From Oscillospiraceae bacterium (GTDB lineage Bacteria; Bacillota; Clostridia; Oscillospirales; Oscillospiraceae): a stretch of 42,326 nucleotides of DNA. The notes beneath the pieces are model-generated. The model had not been told where the DNA came from. It saw only the letters and a program-made list of their open reading frames with translations, and ran no database searches. Location: the NCBI GenBank assembly GCA_031261325.1, contig JAISKH010000024.1, positions 1 through 42,326 on the forward strand, in the 5' to 3' direction. The translations under genes and the position numbers were made by a program. Every line of letters begins with the position of its first letter. The first letter of the stretch is position 1. This document shows, piece after piece, positions 17,417 to 25,876 of this stretch.

Positions 17417-20263
17417 CTATTTTACCTCGAAATTCGCCGACAATTCGCCGACTGTGACCGTGAACACCGTGCCCGATTCGACGCGCCATTGCTTGCCGTC
17501 CGTGTATTGCTCCACAACCTCGCGCTGCTCGGCGTTGCCGTCGTCGTAATATTGCAGGTCGCGTAACGTGAGCGTCAGCGTCACGCGCTCCGTCTCACCG
17601 GGGGAGAGCAGACGCGTCTTTGCGAACGCGCGAAGCTCGCGCACGGGTCGCCGCTCTTCCTTGTAAGTGCTCGCGCCGAGATAGAGCTGCACGACCTCTT
17701 TGCCCGCGCGCGCGCCTGTATTTGTAACGTCCACCGTCGCGGTGACGGTTTCGCCCGCGACTGCCGCTTCAAACGCGGATTTGTCGAGCGTCAGGTTCGA
17801 GAACGCGAACGTTGTGTAGCTCAGTCCGTGCCCGAACGGGTAGGCGACGCGCCCGCCCTCGTCAAACGTGTCGAAGTACCGATAACCGACATAAACTCCC
17901 TCATCGTAGTACACAGGGTTCGTGCCGAATGTGCGTCCCTCGTGACCCGCCGCGACGACGGCGACGGACGGACTGTCGCTGTAGGTTTTCGGGAAGCTCT
18001 GCGTCAGCTTGCCGGAGGGGGAGACCGCGCCGGAGAGAATGTCGGCAATCGCATTTGAACCCTCCGTGCCGGGGTTGTAAACGTCCAGAATCGCGTCCGC
18101 TTTCGCGCGGTACAGCGTCGTATCCACCGCCGAGCCGCAGTTGAGCAGCACGACGACTTTCTTGCCCGCCGCGCGGAACGCGTCCGCATACGGCGCGAAC
18201 ACCGAGGACTCGCGCGCGCAGAGGGCAAATTCCTCGGGAATCACGTCCTGCCCCTCACCGGAGACGCGCGTCATTACGAACACGAACACCTCCGCGCCAA
18301 GCTCAAGCGCGCGGTTTGCCGCCGCGAGCACGTCGGATTCTTTCGCCGCAATCTGCGCGCCTTGGTCCTGCCCGAGAGCTTCGCCGTGCGGGAGGTCGCC
18401 CGTGCCGGCAATCTCGCCGTCGCGCTTCCACTCCACAACGTCGAACCCACCGCCCGCAAGCCCCTCGCGCAGCGTTGGCGACCACTTGGTGCCGCCGTCG
18501 GCGTTGAACTTCACCTGCGCGCTGCCGCGACCCTGCGTCACGATGTCGCCGAGCGACGCGGTGCAGCCGTACCAGCCCTGAACGTCCAATTCGTCCCACG
18601 CAATCTCGCTTGTGACGAGCGAAATCTTAGTCCCGCCGACGAGCGGAAGCGCGTTTTCGTTCTTCAGCAGTACTATGCCCTCGCCCGCGAGTCTGCGGTT
18701 AACAGCCGCCGACTCAAGTTGAATCGCGCTGCCGCCGAAGTCTGTGGAGCGTTGATTGATAATCTCGCGCGTCAGACCGTCCGCGCCGTAGCTGCCGTCG
18801 ATTTGCAGCGCGCCGTATGCGCCCTTGTAAGCGTGCGACTTCAGCACGAGCTTCAGCGTGTTGCGCACCGCGACGTCAAGCAGCGCGACGCGGCGGGCGC
18901 GTTCCCCGTCGTCGATTGCCGTGTCATTTATCCACGCGAGCACGGGCGCGGCGTTTCGCGTCGGCTCGCCGAGGTCCATCTGCGCAATGAGAGACTTCAC
19001 GGGGTCATAGTCCGCACCCCAATCGCTCATTACAAGCCCGTCATAGCCCCACAGCTTGCGCAGCGTCTCGGTCATGAGCCACTCGTTCGCGTTCGCGAGA
19101 GTGCCGTTTACGGCATTGTAGGCGCACATGTACGTCCATGGCGATTCCTTTGCGACAGTCTCAAAGCCGCGCAGATAAATCTCGCGCAGGGCGCGCTCCG
19201 TCGTGACAACGTTGCCCTGCCCGCGAAAGTTCTCCTGGTCGTTGCCCGCGAAGTGCTTGGGCGAGGTGCCTACGCCGCCTGACTGCACGCCGCGCACGTA
19301 AGCCGCGCCGACAAGCCCCGTAACCGTCGGGTCCTCGGAGTAATACTCAAAGTTGCGCCCGCCGAGCGGGTTGCGCTGTACATTCAGCCCGGGCGCGAGA
19401 ATCACGTCCACCGCGTAATGCGTAGCTTCCGCCGCGACGCGCTGACCGACTTCCTCAACGAGCGGGAGGTTCCACGTGCTCGCCATGCCGGTCGGCGACA
19501 GCCAGACCGACGCGTTCTTGCGCATACGCACGCCGGCGGGACCGTCCGCGAGGACAAGCCCCGGGATACCGAGACGCGGAATCGCGTAAGTCGCGCCCGC
19601 GGGACCGTCGTTTATGTACACCGTCGGGTCGCCGCCGATGCCGCCCGTCAGCGCAACCTTGTCCTCAACCGTCATCTCGCGTATAACGTCCTCAATCGTG
19701 TCGGGCGCGAGCTTTTTGAGGTTGGGGTCGATAGTATACTTTAATGTTACGCCATAGCTCGGGAACTCCTGCAAATCAACGATTGCGACGGCGGCGACTA
19801 TAAGCTCCGTTCCGTCGTGAATATCAACCTCAAGCCGATTGGAGGGGGTCAATTCGTTGAGAATCGTTCTGTCGCGCGACAATAAGCGCAGTTGCGTGCC
19901 CGATTCGGAGGTGATGACTACGGATTTGGGGAAGTCCTCGGGCAGGTACGCGCCCGGTGCGTAATCCACCTTGGGCGACTGCGGCAGGACGGAGAAGAAA
20001 CCCGTTTCGCTCGTCTCGTCCGCGAGCTTTACGAATGCCCACAGGTTGAAGAATTGCGGCAGCTCCGCCGTGAACGTCGCGTTCGCGCCGAACGGAGACT
20101 CCGCGACGGTTGCGCGCGCCCAATCCTCGGGCGGCAGCGAACGGTCCACCGTCAGGCGAACGTCGAGCGTTCCGTCGGTGATGTTTTCGGGCGTAATCCA
20201 TGGGTGCGTGATGAGCAGGGTGTTTCCCCAACGCATGAACGCGGGGGCGGGTTGATTGGACAT
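17417..20263 (-). CDS. Glycoside hydrolase family 3 protein (beta-glucosidase-like)
   Basis: Predicted exo-acting beta-glycosidase, 948 aa, no signal peptide, so probably cytoplasmic. Residues 1-190 are an N-terminal extension not typical of GH3. The GH3 barrel begins around IREMTVEDKVALTGG and contains LADGPAGVR, EYYSEDP, GTSPKHFAGNDQE and the nucleophile Asp414 in GLVMSDWGA. The alpha/beta sandwich domain carries Glu670 in VSGEGQDV, the likely acid/base. A fibronectin III-like C-terminal domain includes VDVTNTGARAGKEVVQLYL. AGGAGG lies seven bases before ATG 20263. It is divergently transcribed from a glycyl-radical enzyme gene. Glucosidase versus xylosidase activity cannot be decided here. 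Confidence 0.93.
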   Translation of the reverse strand: MSNQPAPAFMRWGNTLLITHPWITPENITDGTLDVRLTVDRSLPPEDWARATVAESPFGANATFTAELPQFFNLWAFVKLADETSETGFFSVLPQSPKVDYAPGAYLPEDFPKSVVITSESGTQLRLLSRDRTILNELTPSNRLEVDIHDGTELIVAAVAIVDLQEFPSYGVTLKYTIDPNLKKLAPDTIEDVIREMTVEDKVALTGGIGGDPTVYINDGPAGATYAIPRLGIPGLVLADGPAGVRMRKNASVWLSPTGMASTWNLPLVEEVGQRVAAEATHYAVDVILAPGLNVQRNPLGGRNFEYYSEDPTVTGLVGAAYVRGVQSGGVGTSPKHFAGNDQENFRGQGNVVTTERALREIYLRGFETVAKESPWTYMCAYNAVNGTLANANEWLMTETLRKLWGYDGLVMSDWGADYDPVKSLIAQMDLGEPTRNAAPVLAWINDTAIDDGERARRVALLDVAVRNTLKLVLKSHAYKGAYGALQIDGSYGADGLTREIINQRSTDFGGSAIQLESAAVNRRLAGEGIVLLKNENALPLVGGTKISLVTSEIAWDELDVQGWYGCTASLGDIVTQGRGSAQVKFNADGGTKWSPTLREGLAGGGFDVVEWKRDGEIAGTGDLPHGEALGQDQGAQIAAKESDVLAAANRALELGAEVFVFVMTRVSGEGQDVIPEEFALCARESSVFAPYADAFRAAGKKVVVLLNCGSAVDTTLYRAKADAILDVYNPGTEGSNAIADILSGAVSPSGKLTQSFPKTYSDSPSVAVVAAGHEGRTFGTNPVYYDEGVYVGYRYFDTFDEGGRVAYPFGHGLSYTTFAFSNLTLDKSAFEAAVAGETVTATVDVTNTGARAGKEVVQLYLGASTYKEERRPVRELRAFAKTRLLSPGETERVTLTLTLRDLQYYDDGNAEQREVVEQYTDGKQWRVESGTVFTVTVGELSANFEVK

Positions 20264-20294
20264 AATGTGACCTCCTAAATCTAACTTATAATGT

Positions 20295-20304
20295 ATGGTA
20301 CCAT
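20295..20304. promoter_or_regulatory. Palindrome ATGGTACCAT at the GH3 promoter
   Basis: A perfect 10-bp palindrome overlaps the downstream edge of the GH3 -10 box and the predicted start. The position suits an operator; being short, it may be chance. No LacI-type regulator is encoded next to it. Confidence 0.3.
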
Positions 20305-20330
20305 TTTACAGTATGTTTCGGAAATGTCAA
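20303..20330 (-). promoter_or_regulatory. Sigma-A promoter of the GH3 gene
   Basis: TTGACA (20325-20330), 16-base spacer and TAAAAT (20303-20308). Predicted start is near 20296, about 33 bases before the ATG. Confidence 0.7.
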
Positions 20331-20346
20331 CCTCGGCGGTTTGCTC

Positions 20347-20375
20347 TGGACATCACGCCGCGATTGTAGTACAAT
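20347..20375 (+). promoter_or_regulatory. Sigma-A promoter of the glycyl-radical enzyme gene
   Basis: TGGACA (20347-20352), 17-base spacer and TACAAT (20370-20375), each five of six to consensus. Predicted start is near 20382. A second TATAAT at 20391-20396 lacks a good -35. It is divergent from and 17 bases away from the GH3 -35. Confidence 0.65.
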
Positions 20376-20412
20376 AACAGTAAACAAAACTATAATTACG
20401 GGAGGTTGTCCT

Positions 20413-22863
20413 ATGTACACTTTCAGACCCGCCACGGAGCGCATTAAGACGATGCGCGAGCTTATACGCGACCGCGTGCTGCGGTGCGACGCGGAGCGCG
20501 CCGTCATCATGACCGAGGCTTACAAGAAGTACGAATCCGTCGTGTCGATTATCAAGAAACCGCTCGCGCTGTACGAGCTGTGCGAGAAAATGACCATTCG
20601 CGTTGAGGATTTTGAGCTGATTGTCGGCAACAAGGGACCGAACTTTTTCTCAAGTCCGGCATACCCCGAGTGGGGCGTTACAGACTGGATACTGGAGCCG
20701 CTGTCAAAAGGAGAGTGGTTCCTCAAGGACGACGGGCTGTACCACAACCCGCCCGATGAGGAAGTGCGCCAGACCATTTCGCCGGAGGACTATGAAGCCC
20801 TCGCGGGGATTGCCGAGTATTGGACGACGCACAAAATCGGCGCGTCGGCGGACGCATGGCACCCCGACGGGTTCGACGAGCTTGCGCGGCTGAACGCCTC
20901 AAGCTACGTGCCGAACGGCATGGGCATGATTGCGTTGCCGACGGGGCACCTTGTCGCGGGCTACAAGAAGATTATAAACGTCGGCTATGCCGCGATTCGC
21001 GCCGAAGCGCAGGCTTGGATTGACGAGCACTACGGCGAGCTTATGGGCGCGGACATCGACAAGTACATGTTCTACAAGTCGGCGGTTATCGCGTGCGACG
21101 CGGCAATATTGCTCGTTAAGCGTTACGCCGCGAAGTGCGCCGAGAAGCGCGACGCGGAGACGGAACCCGAGCGCAAGGCGGAGCTTGCGATGATGGCGGA
21201 CGGGCTGGCGTGGATTGCGGAGAACCCCGCGCGCACGTTCTGGGAAGCCGTCCAGGCGACGATGCTGTATCAGGTGTTCATGAATATCGACGTTAATATC
21301 CCGTCCCCCGCGCTCGGCAGGTTCGACCAATACACGTATCCGTACTTGGAGCGCGACCTTGCGAATGGCACGCTCACGCTCGACAAGGCGCAGGAGATTG
21401 TGGATGCGTTCTTCCTGAAGGCGAACTGCTTCTACGGCGCGGGACCTGCGAAGCTCGTGGACACGACGGGCGTCGGAAACACGTATCAGCACACGACAAT
21501 CGGCGGCGTTGACCCCGACACGGGTGAGGACGCGACGAATCCCGTTACCTACATGGTGCTCGAAACCGTTGGGCGGCTAAAGCTGCACGACCCGACGATT
21601 TCACTCCGCATAAACAAGAACACGCCCGATGAGCTGTGGGGCTGCGCGCTCGAAACGTCGAAGCTCGTCGGCGGGTTGCCGCTGTTCCAGAATGACGACG
21701 TGATTATTCCGAGCCTAATGAGTGAGCTGAACTTTGAGCTGCGCGACGCGCGCGACTTCGGCATTATCGGTTGCCAAGAGATTGTCGGTTGCGGCAACGA
21801 CTTCCCCGCGCCGAACGGGCTGTTCCCGCCGCACGCGAGCGTCCTGTGGGGAAGTATCTTCAACATGGCAATTAACAACGGCATTAACCCAATAAACGGC
21901 GAGCAAGCTTCGGTCAAAACGGGATATTTGTACGAGATGAACTCCATCGACGAAGTGCGCGACGCGGTGCGCCGCATGGGGTATCACGTCATGAAGCTGT
22001 TCCTGTCGATGAACAACTACGCGGACTACATCGGGCGCTACACGACGACGCAGGCTTCGCTGTCCATCTCAATGGACGGCTGTCTGGAAAAGGGCATGGA
22101 CGCGGCGCATGGCGGCTGCAAGTACAACTCTTGGGGCGGCACCGCGACGGGACTTGCGACGCTTGCGGACTGCCTGTCAACCATTAAGTACATGTGCTTC
22201 GACAAAAAGCTCGTCACGACGCGCGGGCTTTATGACGCGTTCATCGCGAACTGGGAGGGTTACGAGCCGCTGCGCCAGCAGATACTCAACGAGGTGCCGC
22301 ATTACGGCAACGCCGACCCATACGCGGACGACGAGCTGAAATGGTGCGCCGACCTGTACTACGAGATTTGCCAGTCCTGCACGAACACGCGCGGCGGCAA
22401 GTACAAGTCGGGATTGTACGGCGCAAGCGACCACGTGAAGCAGGGCTACAACACGTGGGCGACAGTTGACGGGCGGCGCACGGGCGAGCCGATTGCGGAC
22501 GCGATGAGCCCCGCGCAGAGTCGCGACAGCAACGGTCCCACAGCGGTGTTCACATCGTCCTGCTGCTTCGACCACCACCACTATCTGGGCGGAATCGCGC
22601 TGAACCTACGTATGCACCCGACGGTGCTATCCCGTGACGACGGTATTGCAAAGCTGCGCGACATGACAAAGGCGTACTTCGAGCAGGGCGGCATGGAGGT
22701 GCAGTACAACGTTGTGGACACGGAGACACTGCGCAAGGCGCAGGTTGAGCCGACGCAGTACCGCGACCTTGTGGTGCGCATCGCGGGCTATTCGGCGTAC
22801 TTCGTCGAGCTTGGGCGCGATTTGCAGAACGACATCATTGCCCGCAACGAGAATCGGCTATAA
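20413..22863 (+). CDS. Glycyl-radical enzyme (dehydratase/lyase/decarboxylase type), substrate unknown
   Basis: An 816-residue enzyme of the pyruvate formate-lyase superfamily; these oxygen-sensitive proteins store a radical on a C-terminal Gly and pass it to an active-site Cys. The start at 20413 has GGGAGG seven bases upstream. The glycyl loop VVRIAGYSAYFVEL contains Gly792. The active-site loop is GIIGCQEIVGCGNDFPAPNG with Cys454 and Glu456. The Cys-x-Glu arrangement matches eliminases and decarboxylases (choline lyase, diol dehydratase and arylacetate decarboxylase types, usually GCVE) rather than true formate acetyltransferase, which has Cys-Cys. Gln in the middle is unusual to me, and a second Cys460 follows. 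No radical-SAM activase lies in the window, so activation must be in trans. A terminator follows. Confidence 0.9.
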   Translation: MYTFRPATERIKTMRELIRDRVLRCDAERAVIMTEAYKKYESVVSIIKKPLALYELCEKMTIRVEDFELIVGNKGPNFFSSPAYPEWGVTDWILEPLSKGEWFLKDDGLYHNPPDEEVRQTISPEDYEALAGIAEYWTTHKIGASADAWHPDGFDELARLNASSYVPNGMGMIALPTGHLVAGYKKIINVGYAAIRAEAQAWIDEHYGELMGADIDKYMFYKSAVIACDAAILLVKRYAAKCAEKRDAETEPERKAELAMMADGLAWIAENPARTFWEAVQATMLYQVFMNIDVNIPSPALGRFDQYTYPYLERDLANGTLTLDKAQEIVDAFFLKANCFYGAGPAKLVDTTGVGNTYQHTTIGGVDPDTGEDATNPVTYMVLETVGRLKLHDPTISLRINKNTPDELWGCALETSKLVGGLPLFQNDDVIIPSLMSELNFELRDARDFGIIGCQEIVGCGNDFPAPNGLFPPHASVLWGSIFNMAINNGINPINGEQASVKTGYLYEMNSIDEVRDAVRRMGYHVMKLFLSMNNYADYIGRYTTTQASLSISMDGCLEKGMDAAHGGCKYNSWGGTATGLATLADCLSTIKYMCFDKKLVTTRGLYDAFIANWEGYEPLRQQILNEVPHYGNADPYADDELKWCADLYYEICQSCTNTRGGKYKSGLYGASDHVKQGYNTWATVDGRRTGEPIADAMSPAQSRDSNGPTAVFTSSCCFDHHHYLGGIALNLRMHPTVLSRDDGIAKLRDMTKAYFEQGGMEVQYNVVDTETLRKAQVEPTQYRDLVVRIAGYSAYFVELGRDLQNDIIARNENRL

Positions 22864-22871
22864 GCAACGAA

Positions 22872-22890
22872 CGGTTGAATAAATCAACCG
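22872..22890 (+). repeat. Small hairpin after the glycyl-radical enzyme gene
   Basis: Arms CGGTTGA (22872-22878) and TCAACCG (22884-22890) with a five-base loop, nine bases after the stop. It stands in tandem with the larger hairpin at 22898-22929 and may support transcript ending or 3' stability. Confidence 0.5.
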
Positions 22891-22897
22891 AAATACA

Positions 22898-22929
22898 ACA
22901 ACGCGGTTATTGTAAGATAGCCGCGTTGT
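22898..22929 (+). terminator. Terminator of the glycyl-radical enzyme gene
   Basis: A 13-bp stem (22898-22910 with 22917-22929, one G-U pair, six-base loop) ends in GTTGTTTGGTATT. The T tract is interrupted, so termination may be partial. The proposed promoter of the next gene overlaps this hairpin. Confidence 0.7.
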
Positions 22930-22939
22930 TTGGTATTAT
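22910..22939 (+). promoter_or_regulatory. Possible promoter of the second XRE regulator, inside the upstream terminator
   Basis: TTGTAA (22910-22915) and TATTAT (22934-22939) are 18 bases apart, with TGG just before the -10 (extended -10). Predicted start is near 22946, shortly before the GGGAGGG of the regulator gene. Confidence 0.45.
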
Positions 22940-22974
22940 GGTGCTGCCGGCAATAATTACGGGAGGGCGACAAA

Positions 22975-24018
22975 ATGAACATTACAATACGCGAAAATCT
23001 GAAAACTCTGCGCGCGGCAAAGGACTGCAAGCAGGAGGAGCTTGCGCGTCACCTCGGCATATCGACGCAAGCCGTAAGCAAATGGGAGCGCGGAGAGGGG
23101 TATCCCGACATCGAGCTGCTGCCCGCAATCTCGGCGTTTTATAACGTGAGCGTTGACGATTTGCTGGGAGTAGGGGAGGTGCGCCGCCGGGAGCGACTTG
23201 ACGAGATATTCGCGCGTGAAAGAGACCTCGCGTTCACGGGCGACACAAAAACTCGGCTGCGGCTAATGCGCGACGCATACGCCGAATTTCCGAACGATTT
23301 CCGCGTTATGGCGATGCTGATGAACGCGCTGTACAGCGACAATCAGTTTGACGCGGCGACAATGGACGAGATTATCGCGCTCGGCGAGCGAATCCTCGCC
23401 GAATGTACGGACGGCGTACACCGCGCGACGGCGATAGAGCTTACTTGCTACGCATACATCGGCAAGGGCGACCGCGTGAGCGCTCGGCGTTACGCCGACA
23501 TGTCGCCGAACGACAGTTACCTGATGTTAAGCGTCCTGCAAGGCGAAGAATTGCTTAGACACACGCAGGCGATATTCGAGCGCGCACTTGACGAGTTTTA
23601 CTTGGGCATAATGCGCATGTTTGAGGCTCGCGAGTTCACGGACGCGGAGAAAATACATATTTGGAAGCAGGAGCTCAAGCTGCACGAGTGCGTGTATGAG
23701 GACGGTGACTTCGGCTTCAAGAACACGCGAATGGCGTGGCTCCACATTGACATAGCGCGGTTGTACGCGCAGTCACAAGACCGCGAGAACACGCTGTATC
23801 ACCTCGGCGAAGCGACGCGCCACGCGCGGATTTACGACAAAATGGAGCGGCGCGTGCTGCACTCGCCGTTGATGGAGGGGTTTGTGTACGAACCTACGGA
23901 GCTTCGCCGCAATTATGAGGGCACAGAGCTTGACATGGTTTTGCGCAGTACGGACGCGCCGCGCTTCGACTTCCTCCGCGACGAACCCGAGTTTAACGCG
24001 CTTTTGCGGCGGGAATAG
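22975..24018 (+). CDS. XRE-family regulator with large helical C-terminal domain
   Basis: A 347-residue regulator. Residues 5-65 are a clear helix-turn-helix (NLKTLRAAKDCKQEELARHL, GISTQAVSKWERGEGYPDIE, YNVSVDDLLG). The remaining 280 residues are helical with TPR-like spacing (LMRDAYAEFPNDFRVMAMLM; ATAIELTCYAYIGKGDRVSA; YAQSQDRENTLYHLGEATRH), resembling the many Firmicutes regulators that pair this type of HTH with a repeat region sensing a peptide or small ligand. No membrane segment. GGGAGGG lies eight bases before the ATG. It follows the glycyl-radical enzyme gene but seems to have its own promoter. Target genes unknown. Confidence 0.85.
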   Translation: MNITIRENLKTLRAAKDCKQEELARHLGISTQAVSKWERGEGYPDIELLPAISAFYNVSVDDLLGVGEVRRRERLDEIFARERDLAFTGDTKTRLRLMRDAYAEFPNDFRVMAMLMNALYSDNQFDAATMDEIIALGERILAECTDGVHRATAIELTCYAYIGKGDRVSARRYADMSPNDSYLMLSVLQGEELLRHTQAIFERALDEFYLGIMRMFEAREFTDAEKIHIWKQELKLHECVYEDGDFGFKNTRMAWLHIDIARLYAQSQDRENTLYHLGEATRHARIYDKMERRVLHSPLMEGFVYEPTELRRNYEGTELDMVLRSTDAPRFDFLRDEPEFNALLRRE

Positions 24019-24050
24019 TTGCGGATTCGCCACCACCCACCACACAACAA

Positions 24051-24074
24051 CAAGCCCGCCGAACGGCGGGCTTG
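24051..24074. terminator. Bidirectional terminator between convergent genes
   Basis: Perfect 10-bp GC-rich stem CAAGCCCGCC/GGCGGGCTTG with a four-base loop, between the XRE gene and the glutamate synthase-like gene. The minus strand continues TTGTTGTGTGG, the plus strand CGTTATTGCGG, so it serves the minus strand slightly better. Confidence 0.8.
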
Positions 24075-24089
24075 CGTTATTGCGGTTAT

Positions 24090-25724
24090 TTACAGGTCGA
24101 GAATCTTCTTCGCTGTCTCGTCGCCCGTGTCGGTAATGTAGCTGATGCCTGTCTCTTTTGCCGTCTCGCGGTTCGCGGCGAACAGGTCGTTGCGCGAGAT
24201 TTCCGAGAGCTTGAAGCGGCGCGCGCCCGCCATGAGCTGCTGCAAGCCGGCGATGAGCTTGTCCGAAAGCGTCCATACGCCGATTGCGCCGAGCGGAATG
24301 TTCTTCATCTCGTCCTTGCCGAGCTTCTTCTCAACATCGAAGTAACCCGCGAAAATCTCTTCCGGTGTAACGTCCGCTTTTTCGGAGACGGACGGCGGCA
24401 GCGTGTCCCAGTTGCCGTTCAGCTTTTCGCGGCGGTCGGGATACAGCGCGCCCTCAATGTTCGCGCCGAGGAAGCCGGGAATCATGAGCGAGCGACCCAT
24501 GCAAACGAGCTTCGTGAACGGTGCGCCGAGCGCGAGTGCCTTAAATATCTGGTCCTCACGAGCCAGACCGCCCGCGAACGCGAGGTCAACGACTCTCTCG
24601 CCCTTGGCGGCGAGGATTGAGGCGTATTCATATGTCTTGGAGTGCAGATTGATGGACGGAACGCCCCATGATTCCATCATGTTCCACGGGCTCATGCCTG
24701 TGCCGCCGCCGGAACCGTCAACCGTCAGCAGGTCGAGCTTCGCGTCAGTCGCGAACTTAATCGCCATTGCGAGCGCTTCCATGCCGTAGGAGCCGGTTTT
24801 CAGCGTGATGCGCTTGAAACCGAGCTTGCGCAGATACGCGACGGAATCCGTGAAGTCTTTCTGAACCTCAAGGTAACTGTCGCGGTTCGTGTAACCGAGA
24901 CGGCTGTGACGGGCAAAGCTCTTAATTGCGCCGTTGTTAAACGCGGACTGAACTTCAGGCTTTGTCGGGTCGGGGTCAACGATGTAGCCGCGTCCCTTTA
25001 GGAACGTCGCGTATTCGAGGCTTGTGACCTGAATTTCGCCGCCGATGTCCTTCGCGCCCTGTCCCCATTTCAGCTCGATGATAACTTTATCGCCGTACTT
25101 GTCAATGATGTACTCGGCAACGCCGTTACGCGTGTCCTCAACGTTCATCTGCACGATGATTGCGCCGTAACCATCATAATACTTGAGGTATACGTCAATG
25201 CGGCGGTCAAGCTCGGGCGCGGACTTAATGCGTCCGTTCTCGATGACGGATTGGCGGTCAACGCCGACGACGTTCTCGCCGATGACTATCGGAACGCCGA
25301 CGATTGCCGCGCCGACAGCGAAGGATTCCCAGTATTTCGCGGCGATGAAGGTGGAGCCGAGCGCACCCGTCATAATCGGCGCGCGGGATTTTGTGATTAC
25401 GTCCGTACCAAACGACGTCTCAACCGAGACATTCGGGAAGATGCAGTCGTCCGCGTCGTTCGACGCTATGCCGTGCGCGCCGTAGTTATAGCCCTGAATC
25501 CGCAGGTTGTTGTAGCAGACGCCAATGTGGTTCGTGTTGGAGCTGCCCGCCGTAACCGTACCGAAATCGCGCGGATAAAGCATTTTGCGCCCCTTGAGCG
25601 TGGACATCCATGTTTCGCATTTGCCCTTACAGTCCGCTCTGCACAGCGTACAGAGACCGGACTCCGCGGGGTTGCCGCGGTTCGTCGTGTTGAGAACGTC
25701 ATTGTTCTTCGGATACTGAATCAT
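24090..25724 (-). CDS. FMN-binding glutamate synthase-family protein
   Basis: A 544-residue protein with the FMN/synthase barrel of glutamate synthase but no glutaminase domain. ATG 25724 has GGGAGGC five bases upstream; the frame to 25856 is a shadow extension. A Cys cluster at residues 25, 28, 32 and 36 (CTLCRADCKGKC) may bind an iron-sulfur cluster. The barrel shows the FMN/phosphate loop DGSGGGTGMSPWNMMESWG, LAFAGGLAREDQIFKALALG and VCMGRSLMIPGFLG. Proteins of this kind are common in Clostridia and archaea; no small (GltD) or amidotransferase subunit is nearby, so the physiological reaction is uncertain. Own promoter at 25750-25778; terminator at 24051-24074. Confidence 0.86.
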   Translation of the reverse strand: MIQYPKNNDVLNTTNRGNPAESGLCTLCRADCKGKCETWMSTLKGRKMLYPRDFGTVTAGSSNTNHIGVCYNNLRIQGYNYGAHGIASNDADDCIFPNVSVETSFGTDVITKSRAPIMTGALGSTFIAAKYWESFAVGAAIVGVPIVIGENVVGVDRQSVIENGRIKSAPELDRRIDVYLKYYDGYGAIIVQMNVEDTRNGVAEYIIDKYGDKVIIELKWGQGAKDIGGEIQVTSLEYATFLKGRGYIVDPDPTKPEVQSAFNNGAIKSFARHSRLGYTNRDSYLEVQKDFTDSVAYLRKLGFKRITLKTGSYGMEALAMAIKFATDAKLDLLTVDGSGGGTGMSPWNMMESWGVPSINLHSKTYEYASILAAKGERVVDLAFAGGLAREDQIFKALALGAPFTKLVCMGRSLMIPGFLGANIEGALYPDRREKLNGNWDTLPPSVSEKADVTPEEIFAGYFDVEKKLGKDEMKNIPLGAIGVWTLSDKLIAGLQQLMAGARRFKLSEISRNDLFAANRETAKETGISYITDTGDETAKKILDL

Positions 25725-25749
25725 AATCTGCCTCCCAAAATAAATAGTA

Positions 25750-25778
25750 ATTATAAAGGTCAACCGCTCTCCTTTGAA
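25750..25778 (-). promoter_or_regulatory. Probable promoter of the FMN glutamate synthase-like gene
   Basis: TATAAT (25750-25755) with TTCAAA (25773-25778) 17 bases upstream. Predicted start is near 25743, about 19 bases before the ATG. Confidence 0.6.
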
Positions 25779-25814
25779 CGGCAGACCGTTTACTACGGCG
25801 CGGGTTGTCGCTGC

Positions 25815-25864
25815 ACAAAAACAAAAGCGAACGCCTCGTCCACAAGTGAGACGCAAGGGTTCGC
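25815..25864 (-). terminator. Terminator of tRNA-Ser
   Basis: An imperfect long stem closed by GCGAAC (25827-25832) and GTTCGC (25859-25864) is followed on the minus strand by TTTTGTTTTTG. It begins 12 bases after the encoded CCA of tRNA-Ser. Confidence 0.75.
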
Positions 25865-25876
25865 AATTGTTACTGT

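Noticed and set aside
18362-19282. 306-codon plus-strand frame opposite the GH3 gene
   Set aside because: Shadow of the catalytic domain on the other strand.
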